Positions 52,344 through 62,336 of a stretch of DNA of 64,000 nucleotides are shown piece by piece (within the stretch, counting starts at the first letter, position 1; every line of letters starts with the position of its first letter). Below the pieces are notes generated by a model. The model was given only the letters and a program-made list of their open reading frames with translations, was not told where the DNA came from and made no database searches. The stretch comes from Tenacibaculum maritimum NCIMB 2154 (GTDB lineage: Bacteria; Bacteroidota; Bacteroidia; Flavobacteriales; Flavobacteriaceae). Location: the NCBI RefSeq assembly GCF_900119795.1, contig NZ_LT634361.1, positions 1,798,001 to 1,862,000 of the forward strand, in the 5' to 3' direction. Position numbers and translations under genes: made by a program.

Positions 52344-52634
52344 CTATTCGCTTTTACCTAGCTCTAATTTTTCTTCCAACCAATTCGTTATGTCTTCTTT
52401 CTTAACAAGATCTGATGGCACTTCTCCTTGTAATAATTCTTCTACCTCTAAAGCTTCTTCTTTAGTAGTCAAGCCATATTTTTTACAAAAAGAGTTGATA
52501 AAATCGACCACCTCGTAACTTTCTTGTCTATTTAAACGATCACGATCTCTTTTTCCTGTTTCTTTCGGATCATCTCCATTTGCTGCCACATCTGAATACT
52601 CATACTTTAAATCTTTTCTTTCAATAACTCCCAT
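52344..52634 (-). CDS. Hypothetical small acidic protein
   Basis: 96 residues, very hydrophilic, with many Glu, Lys and Asp and no membrane helix or signal. I do not recognise it. Helical content is likely (EEALEVEELLQGEVPSDLV). The coding frame keeps a clear codon pattern and an ATG start. It is a plausible cytosolic helical protein of flavobacteria. Confidence 0.6.
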   Translation of the reverse strand: MGVIERKDLKYEYSDVAANGDDPKETGKRDRDRLNRQESYEVVDFINSFCKKYGLTTKEEALEVEELLQGEVPSDLVKKEDITNWLEEKLELGKSE

Positions 52635-52754
52635 ACTATGTTACTTTTTAAATTATAGCCACAAAAATATAATTACTCAGTAAGCTTATTTTACGGGAAT
52701 ACATAATAAGCTTCCCTCTTTTTCAAAAGCTTAATATATAAAAGTATGCTATTA

Positions 52755-53648
52755 CTATAACAAACTCATTTGCCCATTATTTTTATCATTAGGTAGTTTC
52801 AGTTTTACATCAAGTTTTCTATTCAATTCACTTATAAAATGACGAGCCAATAATGGAGATTCAACTTCTAAATTTTGGTGAATAAAGAAATGGATTTTCT
52901 CCAATCCTAGTCCGTGCCATTCTTTTAATCTCAAAACCCAATCATTTAATCTGCTATAATCAGATGTGTGATTCGCTCCAACATATCTAATAAAAGCTTC
53001 ACTATTCGTAAGTCTCATATGCACCATATCTCTCCTACCCGCTGTATCTACCAATACATTAGCAACATTATTTTCTTCCAATAAACTATATAATTCCATT
53101 GAAATATTCTTATCTGAAAACCAATGTTCATGACGTACCTCAACCGCTAACGAAATTCCTTTAGGCCAAGCTTCTACAAAATCCTTTAACTTCTCAAAAT
53201 TATCAGGACCAAAATTGCTATGTAATTGTAAAAAAATAGTTCCTAACTTCTCCTCTAAATGCGCTATAGCATCTAAATAAATATTCACAGCATCTGTTAC
53301 CTTACTCAATCGCTTCCAATGACTTATTTCCTGTCCTAATTTTGGAAAAAACTTAAAACCCTTTGGTGTTTTAGATTTCCATTTTACAAATTGTTCTGCT
53401 GAAAATTGACGATAAAATGTAGCATTTAACTCAATTGCGTTAAATTGCTTTGAATAATATGCCAACTCATCCTTTACCCCTCTAGGATAAAACCCTTTTA
53501 AATCTGCCTTATTCCACTTTGCACATCCTACATATGTAGAAAGCGATTTTTGATCCTTATAAGAAGACAGTAAACGTATTGTTTCTTTATTCGTTTCTGG
53601 TAAAGAAAAATCGATTAACTCAGGGTGACTTACTTTTCCAAACTTCAT
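52755..53648 (-). CDS. DUF72 (YecE-like) protein
   Basis: 297 residues of the DUF72 TIM-barrel family. Marks are STYVGCAKWNKADLKGFYP near the start, YYSKQFNAIELNATFYRQFS, KTPKGFKFFPKLGQEISH, FLQLHSNFGPDNFEKLKDFV, LAVEVRHEHWF and the VHMRLTNSEAFIRYVG strand. The cellular role is not known. A patatin-like gene lies three bases upstream, so they are co-transcribed. Confidence 0.9.
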   Translation of the reverse strand: MKFGKVSHPELIDFSLPETNKETIRLLSSYKDQKSLSTYVGCAKWNKADLKGFYPRGVKDELAYYSKQFNAIELNATFYRQFSAEQFVKWKSKTPKGFKFFPKLGQEISHWKRLSKVTDAVNIYLDAIAHLEEKLGTIFLQLHSNFGPDNFEKLKDFVEAWPKGISLAVEVRHEHWFSDKNISMELYSLLEENNVANVLVDTAGRRDMVHMRLTNSEAFIRYVGANHTSDYSRLNDWVLRLKEWHGLGLEKIHFFIHQNLEVESPLLARHFISELNRKLDVKLKLPNDKNNGQMSLL

Positions 53649-53651
53649 ATT

Positions 53652-54617
53652 TTATGATAATTTTTTAAGGTACTCCATTCCTTCCTCCACCTCTTTGTTA
53701 TCTATTAATTCTGGTCTAAAATCGCTCATTGTATCGTCGTGCTTTTTCTTAGCATGCTTATATCCTGCTTTCCACCAACTTCTCATTTCCTTTTTATCAA
53801 ACACCAATGAATTTGTTGTCAATACTGTTGGTGTATAATACAAATTTAAGGCTACATCATTGTGTTTTGCTGAAAGTTTACCAATAGTTACATTATGTCT
53901 TTCTACATGTTCTAACATAAAATCGAAAACATCTAGCATTAATGAAAATGGATTTCTAGCTGGTAACCTATTTATCTGCGTTATCTCTGTTTCCAAAATA
54001 ATAGCGTCTATTTCTTTAGCTCCACGTAAAATAGCTTCTCTAATAGGTATCAAGCAACCAAAGCCCCCATCTGCATATTGGCATTTATTTTTTTCTAATA
54101 AACTCATAAAAGGAACATAATTACAAGATCCCCATATCCAATCGCAAAAATCATCATACGAATATTCTTTAATAGACTTATACTCAACTTGATTTGCAGT
54201 CAAGTTCGACACTGTTACTACAACATCTTTATCATGATTCCTTATTTTTTCATACATTTCTTTAGTAACATTCTTTTTTATAAGCTTTTTCAAATTTTTA
54301 CTTTCTCCAAAAGTTTTCCTCCCATTTATAAAATTCCAAAAAGTATTTGTGTGGCGAATTGCTATTACTTTAGCGCCATTTACCTTTTTTACTTTAAACG
54401 GACTATTGCTAAATATAGAATTCTGATTCACTGAAGTATATAACTCTTTTAATTCATCAACCATACCTAATGCTAAATGAGAAACCATTAAACTCCCTGT
54501 AGAAGTTCCTAAAAATAAATCATATTCTTTTTTCTTCTTTTTGATTAAGTATTCTGCTACTCCTCCTGCAAATGCTCCTTTGCTTCCTCCACCTGAAATC
54601 ACTAATGCTTTTTTCAT
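53652..54617 (-). CDS. Patatin-like phospholipase
   Basis: 321 residues with all patatin motifs: the oxyanion glycine loop ISGGGSKGAFAGGVAEYL, the nucleophile elbow GTSTGSL (Ser), the Asp-Gly DGGFGCLIP, and a central helical lid. It has no signal peptide, so it is cytosolic or delivered by another route. It hydrolyses fatty esters of phospholipids. It is divergent from the beta-propeller gene at 54669. Confidence 0.88.
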   Translation of the reverse strand: MKKALVISGGGSKGAFAGGVAEYLIKKKKKEYDLFLGTSTGSLMVSHLALGMVDELKELYTSVNQNSIFSNSPFKVKKVNGAKVIAIRHTNTFWNFINGRKTFGESKNLKKLIKKNVTKEMYEKIRNHDKDVVVTVSNLTANQVEYKSIKEYSYDDFCDWIWGSCNYVPFMSLLEKNKCQYADGGFGCLIPIREAILRGAKEIDAIILETEITQINRLPARNPFSLMLDVFDFMLEHVERHNVTIGKLSAKHNDVALNLYYTPTVLTTNSLVFDKKEMRSWWKAGYKHAKKKHDDTMSDFRPELIDNKEVEEGMEYLKKLS

Positions 54618-54668
54618 TTATAAATTGAGATCAAAAATTGTTAAATTAGTCGCATTAAAAGTAAAAAA

Positions 54669-55711
54669 ATGAAACGATTTATACTCTTTTTTTTCTTCGG
54701 ATTAATTTTACATTCTTGCCAAACAAATTACACAACAAGAAATATGGAATATGTTAATATTAAACAATTCAACATAGACAGTACTAATATTAGGGCTATC
54801 CATGCCATTAGTAAGGATCATTTATATTTTGCAGGATCTAACGGATATATAGGCTATACTTTAAATGAAGGCAAATCTTGGCATATAAAACAGCTAAATT
54901 ATCAAGATTCAATTATCCCCCATTTTAGAAGTGTTTCTTTAAATAATTCAAATTTATTTGCACTTTCTATAGGAAATCCAGCTCTGCTTTATAAAATATC
55001 GAAAAACAGCGAGAAACTTGTTTATATAGAACACCACAAAGACCTTTTTTATGATAGTATGAAATTCTTCTCTGATGGAAAACATGGAATAGCTGTTGGT
55101 GATCCTATTGAAAATTGCCCTTCAATCATTTTAACATCTGACGGAGGAAATACTTGGCAAAAAATTCCTTGTAGTCAATTACCTAAATTTGAAAAAGGAG
55201 AAGCCTTTTTTGCCGCAAGTAATACCAATATCAAAATTATTGACAATACTGTTTGGATCGCTTCTGGGGGAAAAAAAGCACGTATCCTCAAATCTGAAGA
55301 TACAGGTAAAACTTGGACGGTATATGACACCCCTATAGTTCAAGGAAATGGTTCTCAAGGAATATATTCTATAGATTTTTATGACAAAAAAATGGAATTG
55401 TAATTGGTGGAAGCTATGCTTCTCCTTATAACAATTGTGCTAATAAAGCCATTACAACAGATGGTGGTATCACATGGAACCTTATTGCTGATAATCAAGA
55501 ACCTTCTTATAAAAGTTGCGTACAATACATTCCTAACACAAAAGGACAAGAAATTATTGCTGTTGGAAAAACTGGAATCTCATTTTCAAATGATGGGGGG
55601 CTAACTTGGAATGAAATCAGTAAAGACAACTATTACACTATTCAATTTATTGATACAAATACTGCATGGCTCTCTGGCAATCAGAAAATAGGAAAATTAA
55701 CATTAAACTAA
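54669..55711 (+). pseudogene. Beta-propeller (YCF48/sialidase-like) lipoprotein, broken by a one-base deletion
   Basis: The first frame has a lipoprotein signal (FILFFFFGLILHSC) and propeller repeats ending in DGGNTW and DTGKTW-type motifs, then hits TAA at 55401-55403. The next frame continues the same family (GGSYASPYNNCANKAITTDGG, TWNLIADN, SNDGGLTWNEI, AWLSGNQKIGKLTL) to a stop at 55709-55711. An A run at 55386-55392 has seven A residues; eight would join the frames as FYDKKNGIVIGG. The intact protein would have about 347 residues. The break is due to homopolymer error, slippage or decay. It is probably a surface or periplasmic sialidase-like or YCF48-like protein. Confidence 0.82.
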
Positions 55712-55755
55712 AAATGAGTAACTTTAGGGCCTTATTTTCTTAATTTAATCATAAA

Positions 55756-58713
55756 ATGAAAAAACAATTCTTTAGTTTTCTCCTTTTATACTCCTGCTTA
55801 TTATGCGCTCAAGAGTATTTTCCCAAAAACGACGGTGTAAAAACTACTTCTAATAAAATAACTGCATTTGTAAATGCTAAAATATTTATAACTCCTACTA
55901 AAATAGTAGAAGACGCTACACTGATTATTAAAAATGATAAAATTATAGGGGTTGGAAAAAACTTAGAAATTCCCAAGCAGGCTCAAATTATTGACCTTAC
56001 TGGAAAAAGTATGTATCCTTCATTCATCGATGCCTATTCCACTTTTGGTATAAGAGTACCTACAAGAAGAAATAACAATAGCAACATAACTCAATATGAT
56101 GCTGAACGAAAAGGTTATTACTGGAATGACCATATCCGTCCTGATATCAACCCTATTTCTTATTTTAAATTTGATAACAAACAAGCTAAAGAACTATTGG
56201 AAATTGGCTTTGGACTCGTAAATACACATTTAGAAGATGGAATTATTCGAGGTAATGGAATACTTGTTTCTATCAACCCAAATACCACCAATTCCTACAG
56301 AATATTAGATGGCAAATCTGCGCAATACTTATCTTTTTCTAAAAGTAATACCTCTCATCAAGTGTACCCTAGTTCTTTAATGGGAGCTATGGCACTTTTA
56401 CGTCAAACTTATCATGATGCTAATTGGTATGCCAAAGGTCAAGCTAAAAATAAAGATTTAGCATTAGAAGCTTTAAATAGTAATAAAAACCTTCCTCAAA
56501 TTTTTAATGCTAACGGTAAACTTAATGGACTAAGAGCTGATAAAATTGGAGATGAATTCAATATTCAATACACTATTGTTGGTAATGGTGATGAATTTGA
56601 AAACATTGATGAAATAAAGGCTACCAATGCTACATTTATCATTCCTATTAATTTTAGAGCTCCTTATGATGTTTCAAATCCGTATCTAGCTAAATCCGTA
56701 AGTTTAAGCGATATGAGAAAATGGAACCAAGAACCTTCAAATCTCACTGCTTTATCAAAAAATAAAATTCCTTTCTCTTTAACGACTTATAAATTAGAAA
56801 ATATTAATGATTTCACTAAGAACTTACAAAAAGCCATTACTTATGGCTTTGATAAAACCAAAGCCTTAGAAGCTTTAACTACCATTCCTGCTAAAATCTT
56901 AGGGAAAACAACTATTGGGAATTTAAACAAAAATAGTTTTGCTAATTTTTTAATTACTTCAGGAGATATTTTTGATCATAACACTATTTTGTATGAAAAC
57001 TGGACGCAAGGAGACAAAAACATTATTTACCCTATAAATAACAAAGACATCACAGGAAGCTATAATTTTTCCTTAAATGGAGAATCTTATGAAATACAAG
57101 TAACAAGAAAAGGAACTTCATACAAAGTTTTCTCTATAAATGGTAAAGAAACAATTCCTTCAAAGCTCTCTTTCCAAGACAATTGGATTTTTGCTACCAT
57201 TCCTGCTAAGAACAGCGCTGATAAATTCATACGATTAACTGCTAATGTTTCAAATACTGATTTAATCCAAGGAAAAGCAATTGACGAAAAAGGATATGAA
57301 AGTATATGGTCAGCTATCAGAATAAACAAAAATGAAAAAAGCAACCTCCCTCCTAAAAATAACCAAAAGGCGCCTTATCCTATAGTGCTTCCTATCACAT
57401 ATCCAAATACAGGCTACGGATTAAAGAAGATTCCTAAACAGGAACTACTCCTTTTTAAAAATATTACTGTTTGGACTGGCGAAAAAGAGGGCATTTTAAA
57501 AAATACCGATGTACTTATAAAAAACGGAAAAATTCATAAAATTGGAAAAAACTTATTTAATGAACGGGCAAAAGTTATTGACGGTATTGGCAAACACCTA
57601 ACTGCTGGTATTATTGATGAACACTCACATATTGCAACTCACTCTGTCAACGAATGGAGTCAAAACTCTTCTGCTGAAGTAACTATTGAAGACGTAGTAA
57701 ATCCTGAAGATATAAATATTTATAGAAACTTAGCTGGAGGAGTTACTTCTATTCAAATTTTACATGGTTCTGCAAATCCCATCGGTGGGCGTTCTGCTAT
57801 TATAAAGCTAAAATGGGGAGAAAACGCTGATAATATGATTTATCGCAATCCTCCTAAGTTTATCAAATTTGCTTTAGGAGAAAATGTAAAACAGTCTCGT
57901 AGTCAAAACGGTACTCGATTTCCTCAAACTCGAATGGGAGTAGAACAAGTATATATAGATTATTTTACGCGTGCGAAAGAATATGACAAATTAAAGAAAA
58001 ACGGCAAACCGTATCGGAAAGATATCGAACTAGAAACATTGGCCGAAATATTAAATAAAAAACGCTTTATTTCTTGCCATTCTTATGTCCAATCTGAAAT
58101 TAATATGCTTATGAAAGTTGCCGAGAGATTTAACTTTACAGTAAACACTTTTACACATATTTTAGAAGGCTATAAAATTGCTGATAAAATGAAAACTCAC
58201 GGAGTTGGAGCTTCTACTTTTTCTGATTGGTGGGCGTATAAATATGAAGTCAATGATGCCATTCCTTACAATGCAGCAATCATGCATTCAAAAGGGATCA
58301 CTGTTGCCATTAATTCCGATGATCCTGAAATGGCTCGCAGACTTAATCAAGAAGCTGCTAAAACAATCAAATATGGTAACTTATCTGAAGAAGAAGCTTG
58401 GAAAACCATAACTATTAACCCCGCTAAATTATTACATATAGATGATAAAGTGGGAAGTATTAAACTAGGCAAAGATGCCGATTTAGTTTTATGGAGTGGA
58501 AATCCTCTATCTATCTATTCTAAACCTGAAAAAACTATTATTGAGGGAAGAGTTTATTTTGACTTAAAAAAAGACTTAGCGCAACGAAAATCAATTAAAA
58601 CAGAAAGAAGTTTATTGATTAACATGATGCTTCACGAAAAGATAAAAGGTAGCAAAATGCAAGCCCCTTCAAAAAAGATACACGAATTATTCCATTGCGA
58701 AACTTTAAAATAA
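55756..58713 (+). CDS. Double-domain amidohydrolase-family protein, exported
   Basis: 985 residues with a signal peptide (FFSFLLLYSCLLCAQ). Two amidohydrolase-type modules lie in tandem. The N-terminal one (about 20-430) has the beta-sandwich lead (AFVNAKIFITPTKIVEDATLII) but reads SFIDAYSTFGIRVPT where the metal HxH is expected. The C-terminal one (about 555-970) has INDEHSHIATHS-like ligands (IIDEHSHIATHS), AGGVTSIQILHGSAN, FTHILEGY and INSDDPEMARRLNQEAA, so it is the active half. It probably cleaves peptides or cyclic amides in the periplasm. The next gene starts inside its stop codon (TAATG). Confidence 0.85.
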   Translation: MKKQFFSFLLLYSCLLCAQEYFPKNDGVKTTSNKITAFVNAKIFITPTKIVEDATLIIKNDKIIGVGKNLEIPKQAQIIDLTGKSMYPSFIDAYSTFGIRVPTRRNNNSNITQYDAERKGYYWNDHIRPDINPISYFKFDNKQAKELLEIGFGLVNTHLEDGIIRGNGILVSINPNTTNSYRILDGKSAQYLSFSKSNTSHQVYPSSLMGAMALLRQTYHDANWYAKGQAKNKDLALEALNSNKNLPQIFNANGKLNGLRADKIGDEFNIQYTIVGNGDEFENIDEIKATNATFIIPINFRAPYDVSNPYLAKSVSLSDMRKWNQEPSNLTALSKNKIPFSLTTYKLENINDFTKNLQKAITYGFDKTKALEALTTIPAKILGKTTIGNLNKNSFANFLITSGDIFDHNTILYENWTQGDKNIIYPINNKDITGSYNFSLNGESYEIQVTRKGTSYKVFSINGKETIPSKLSFQDNWIFATIPAKNSADKFIRLTANVSNTDLIQGKAIDEKGYESIWSAIRINKNEKSNLPPKNNQKAPYPIVLPITYPNTGYGLKKIPKQELLLFKNITVWTGEKEGILKNTDVLIKNGKIHKIGKNLFNERAKVIDGIGKHLTAGIIDEHSHIATHSVNEWSQNSSAEVTIEDVVNPEDINIYRNLAGGVTSIQILHGSANPIGGRSAIIKLKWGENADNMIYRNPPKFIKFALGENVKQSRSQNGTRFPQTRMGVEQVYIDYFTRAKEYDKLKKNGKPYRKDIELETLAEILNKKRFISCHSYVQSEINMLMKVAERFNFTVNTFTHILEGYKIADKMKTHGVGASTFSDWWAYKYEVNDAIPYNAAIMHSKGITVAINSDDPEMARRLNQEAAKTIKYGNLSEEEAWKTITINPAKLLHIDDKVGSIKLGKDADLVLWSGNPLSIYSKPEKTIIEGRVYFDLKKDLAQRKSIKTERSLLINMMLHEKIKGSKMQAPSKKIHELFHCETLK

Positions 58714-60005
58714 TGAAAAACCATATCTTCATACTCTTATATTTCTTTTTAATCAATCATAGTAATTCTCAACAAGTACCTGCTCCTCAGCAAAGTAATG
58801 ACTACAGTATTGAAGGAGGAATTGCACATCTGGGCAATGGAAAAATTATTGAAAACTCTCTCATTATAATTTCTAAAGGAAAAATACATTTTATTGGTTC
58901 TAATAAAACTAAAATAGCAAGACAAGGAACTGTCATCAATGCTAAAAACAAGCATATCTACCCTGGGTTTATAGCTGCAAATACAACACTCGGATTAGGG
59001 GAAATAGATGCCGTAAAAGCTTCTAGAGATGAAAAAGAAATAGGTACTTTAAATCCACACATAAGAAGTATTATAGCTTATAACGCAGAAAGTAGAATTA
59101 TAGAAACAATGCGCCCAAACGGCGTTTTAATAGCTCAAACTACTCCTAGAGGCGGATTAATTTCTGGTACATCTTCTATTGTTCAATTGGATGCTTGGAA
59201 CTGGGAAGACGCCATTCTGAAACAAGATGATGCTATCCATGTTAACTGGCCTAGCGGAATCACCTACACTGGTAAGTGGTGGATGGGAGAACCTAGAATT
59301 GCTAAAAGTAATACAAAATATATAGAAACAATAAAAGAATTAACTTCTTACTTTGAAAAAGCAAAAAATTACTTAAAAGGAAGCAAATTTCCTAAAAACC
59401 TACCATTTGAAGCATTAAAAGGACTTTTTATAAATTCTCAAAAGCTTTTTATTCATGTAGATGGGGAACGTGAAATAGTAGATGCGATCACTTTTTCTAG
59501 AAAGCAAGGAATTAGGAATATGGTAATTGTTCGCGGAAAAGAAGCTTATAAAGTCTCCGATTTACTGCTAAAATATAAAATCCCTGTTATTCTAGAAAGA
59601 GCTCATAGGCTACCTCCTACAGAAGACGATGACTACGATCTTCCTTTTAAATCAGCTAAAATTTTAGCTGATAAAGGAATTTTAGTAGGTTTAGGAATGG
59701 GTGGAGAAATGGAGCGTATGAGTACAAGAAACCTCCCCTTTTATGCAGGAACTTATGCTGCTTACGGATTAGGGAAAGAAGAAGCTTTAAAAATGATTAC
59801 TGCTAATAACGCTAAAATATTAGGAATTAGCGATATGGTTGGAACCTTGGAAAAAGGAAAGGATGCAACGCTTTTTATTTCTAAAGGAGATGCTTTAGAT
59901 ATGAGAACAAATAAAATCTCATTTGCCTTTATCAATGGTAGAAAAATAAGTTTAGAAAGTCATCAAACAGCGCTATGGAAGCGTTATTCTGATAAACACA
60001 AATAA
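58713..60005 (+). CDS. Amidohydrolase-fold protein without the HxH metal motif, exported
   Basis: 430 residues. The start shares one base with the previous stop (TAATG), so the two are translationally coupled; an upstream start at 58695 lacks the clean signal. The signal peptide is KNHIFILLYFFLINHSNSQ. The fold is shown by the lead EGGIAHLGNGKIIENSLIIISKGK, VINAKNKHIYPGFIAANTTLGLGE (Asn-Thr-Thr in place of HxH), TTPRGGLISGTSSIV, and the closing MITANNAKILGISDMVGTLEKGKDA. It may be a non-catalytic partner of the 985-residue protein or use other ligands. Confidence 0.85.
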   Translation: MKNHIFILLYFFLINHSNSQQVPAPQQSNDYSIEGGIAHLGNGKIIENSLIIISKGKIHFIGSNKTKIARQGTVINAKNKHIYPGFIAANTTLGLGEIDAVKASRDEKEIGTLNPHIRSIIAYNAESRIIETMRPNGVLIAQTTPRGGLISGTSSIVQLDAWNWEDAILKQDDAIHVNWPSGITYTGKWWMGEPRIAKSNTKYIETIKELTSYFEKAKNYLKGSKFPKNLPFEALKGLFINSQKLFIHVDGEREIVDAITFSRKQGIRNMVIVRGKEAYKVSDLLLKYKIPVILERAHRLPPTEDDDYDLPFKSAKILADKGILVGLGMGGEMERMSTRNLPFYAGTYAAYGLGKEEALKMITANNAKILGISDMVGTLEKGKDATLFISKGDALDMRTNKISFAFINGRKISLESHQTALWKRYSDKHK

Positions 60006-60020
60006 CATGCTTTAAATTAT

Positions 60021-60074
60021 AACTTACCTAATTCAACTAATTTTTTAAAACAGTTCTTCTTAGGTAAGTTTTAC
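60021..60074 (+). terminator. Probable terminator after the amidohydrolase pair
   Basis: AACTTACCTAA at 60021-60031 pairs perfectly with TTAGGTAAGTT at 60060-60070, with a 28-base loop and a short T run. Confidence 0.55.
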
Positions 60075-60226
60075 TTGCTAACACTACCTTTTTCTTTTCT
60101 TCCAAAAGTTTCTCTTAAGGAATCTACCTATTTATTTTTATCTTACTTAAAAATGTATTAAGTTTAAACACTGATAGTAAGAAAGATACCTTCTTATTGA
60201 GGATTCACTTTAAACAAAATAGATAC

Positions 60227-61276
60227 ATGAAAAATAAATTACCATTCATTTTAATGCTTCAACTTCTTATTTTTACTGGATGTAATGATGACGTTTCCCT
60301 TGGAGAAACTACTAAAGAATTCAAAAAAAGAGCGTCTTCGATATCAACTAATACCAATATTACCTTGTCGATACTAAGCTATAATATTTTTCACTTGCCT
60401 TCTATTGCTTCCATTTATCATTATAAAGAAAAATACAGAGCAGAAGCGCAAAAGAATTTCTTTAACACTAGAGAAATTTCTGAAAACATGGATATTATCA
60501 TTGTGCAAGAAGCTTTTAATAGATATGTTCCAATCATATCAAATGGATTGACTAGTTTTATCAACCAATCTGGATTAGTAGGGCTATATTGTGGTTCATG
60601 GACAATGAATAGATCTGATAATTATTTTGATAAAATGAGCTCTTTATCAAATTGTAGCAACTCTCCTTTCGTAACCAATGGAGGTGTTAAAATATATAGC
60701 AAATGGCCTATTGAATATGACGAGCAACTTATATTTAAAAATAGCCTCCGTGGAACAGCTGATTATCTTAGTAATAAGGGGGCTTCCTATGTTAGAATCA
60801 ATAAGAATGGTAAAAAATTTCATATTATAGGAACGCATTTGCAAGCTGATGAAGCTAAAAAGGATGGAAGCGGTATCAGGAAGTTACAATTAGATGAACT
60901 ACAATATTGGATTGCTCAAAAAATAAAATCGGGGAAAATTCCTTCTAACGAGCCTATTATTTTTGCAGGAGATTTTAATATTCCTCATTATGATATTGAA
61001 AAGATTAAGGAAATGACTACTATTTTACAATCAAATGAAGTAAAACTTCAAGGAGATTTACACTCTTATGATGAATCACAAAATACAATTCTTCAATCGA
61101 ACGGTAATAAATACCCTCCTCAAACGTTAGACTATATACTTGTGAGTAAACAGGGAAAGCAACCCCTATTCATACCTACATTCAGCCATACCACATTTAG
61201 AGCTAAGAATACTAACGCAACAGAGGATTTATCAGACCATCATCCTATCAAGCAAACTTTTTACTTTAGCTACTAA
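60227..61276 (+). CDS. Sphingomyelinase/endonuclease-fold phosphodiesterase lipoprotein
   Basis: 349 residues. The frame opens at 60197, but ATG 60227 begins a signal peptide ending FTGC (lipid Cys19). The DNase I-like fold has all expected residues: Asn53 in SYNIFHLP, Glu95 in IIIVQEAFN, His204 in IIGTHLQADEA, Asp249 and Asn251 in FAGDFNIPHYD, and His338/His339 in LSDHHPI. The order and the HLPSIASIY-type opening favour a bacterial sphingomyelinase C over a DNase, which would make it a membrane-damaging or lipid-scavenging enzyme. The exact substrate is not proven. It stands alone between housekeeping genes. Confidence 0.82.
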   Translation: MKNKLPFILMLQLLIFTGCNDDVSLGETTKEFKKRASSISTNTNITLSILSYNIFHLPSIASIYHYKEKYRAEAQKNFFNTREISENMDIIIVQEAFNRYVPIISNGLTSFINQSGLVGLYCGSWTMNRSDNYFDKMSSLSNCSNSPFVTNGGVKIYSKWPIEYDEQLIFKNSLRGTADYLSNKGASYVRINKNGKKFHIIGTHLQADEAKKDGSGIRKLQLDELQYWIAQKIKSGKIPSNEPIIFAGDFNIPHYDIEKIKEMTTILQSNEVKLQGDLHSYDESQNTILQSNGNKYPPQTLDYILVSKQGKQPLFIPTFSHTTFRAKNTNATEDLSDHHPIKQTFYFSY

Positions 61277-61296
61277 TTTGACTCTTGTAAAAAAGC

Positions 61297-61334
61297 AAAA
61301 GAAGAGCTCTTTTTAAAATAAGGGCTTCTTTTAC
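61297..61334 (+). terminator. Probable terminator after the sphingomyelinase-like gene
   Basis: AAAAGAAG at 61297-61304 pairs with CTTCTTTT at 61325-61332 over a 20-base loop with partial inner pairing. Confidence 0.5.
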
Positions 61335-61446
61335 TTCATTAAAAACCTTAACTTTCTCTATTTAAAACCTATACATTAGTTTTAAAAATATTTATATGAA
61401 AACCATCATCAATTAGGTATTTTTGCTTTTTATTTAGATAAGCTAC

Positions 61447-62241
61447 ATGAAGCAAATTACAAGCGTACAGAATTCATATATCAAAGAATTATTAAAACTT
61501 CAGGATAAATCGCGAGAGCGACGCAAAAAAAAATTATTTATTATAGAAGGAAAAAGAGAAATATCTCTAGCCATCAAAGGAAATTATAAAATAGACACCT
61601 ACCTCTTCGTTCCTGACATTTTTTCTAAGAAAGACTTAGAACTCCTTAATACCCAACATGCTACTCAAATAGAAATTTCAAAGGATGTATATGAGAAATT
61701 GGCATATAGAGATTCTACAGAAGGTATTATTGCTGTTGTTAAGGCAAAAGATTTTTCTTTAAAAAACATACATTTTAAAAATAAAAAACCTTTAATTTTA
61801 GTTGCTGAATCTCTTGAAAAGCCAGGAAATATAGGAGCTATTTTAAGAACAGCTGATGCAGCTAATATCGATGCTGTATTTATAGCTGACCCTAAAACAG
61901 ACTTATACAACCCTAATAGCATTCGTTCTAGTGTAGGTTGCTTATTCACTAATCAAATCGCCATTGGTAGTGCTGAAGAAATCATTGGTTTCTTAAAAGA
62001 AAATAACATTTCTATATATAGTGCTACGCTTCAAAACTCAAATGAATACCATCAAGAAACTTACACAAATGCTTCTGCAATCGTTGTAGGAACAGAGGCC
62101 ACCGGTTTAACAGAAATATGGAGAAAAAACGCCACCCAAAACATCAATATTCCCATGAGAGGGGAAATAGACTCTATGAACGTTTCTGTTGCTGCTGCTA
62201 TTATCATTTTTGAAGCCAAAAGGCAGCGTGAATTTCACTAA
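61447..62241 (+). CDS. TrmH/SpoU-family RNA 2'-O-methyltransferase
   Basis: 264 residues. The N-terminal substrate-binding domain (KKLFIIEGKREISLAIKG) is followed by the SPOUT core. Motif 1 is VAESLEKPGNIGAILRTADAA, with NPNSIRSSVGC; motif 2 is VVGTEATGLTEIW; motif 3 is IPMRGEIDSMNVSVAAAI, which forms the knotted SAM site. It methylates rRNA or tRNA ribose; the position is unknown. A terminator follows. Confidence 0.92.
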   Translation: MKQITSVQNSYIKELLKLQDKSRERRKKKLFIIEGKREISLAIKGNYKIDTYLFVPDIFSKKDLELLNTQHATQIEISKDVYEKLAYRDSTEGIIAVVKAKDFSLKNIHFKNKKPLILVAESLEKPGNIGAILRTADAANIDAVFIADPKTDLYNPNSIRSSVGCLFTNQIAIGSAEEIIGFLKENNISIYSATLQNSNEYHQETYTNASAIVVGTEATGLTEIWRKNATQNINIPMRGEIDSMNVSVAAAIIIFEAKRQREFH

Positions 62242-62271
62242 GTTCTGCTTAATTTCTTACTTCATATAAAT

Positions 62272-62310
62272 AAAAAAGAGCAATTAATTAGTTTAATTGC
62301 TCTTTTTTAT
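62272..62310. terminator. Bidirectional terminator between the TrmH-type and FKBP genes
   Basis: The perfect stem AAAAAAGAGCAATTAA/TTAATTGCTCTTTTTT has a five-base loop and lies between convergent genes. Confidence 0.88.
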
Positions 62311-62336
62311 TTTATTTATTCTATACCTTCATTTAC

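Noticed and set aside
55404..55604. A separate 66-residue gene after the propeller lipoprotein
   Set aside because: It is a third reading frame through the continuation of the frameshifted gene; the true continuation is in another frame to 55711.
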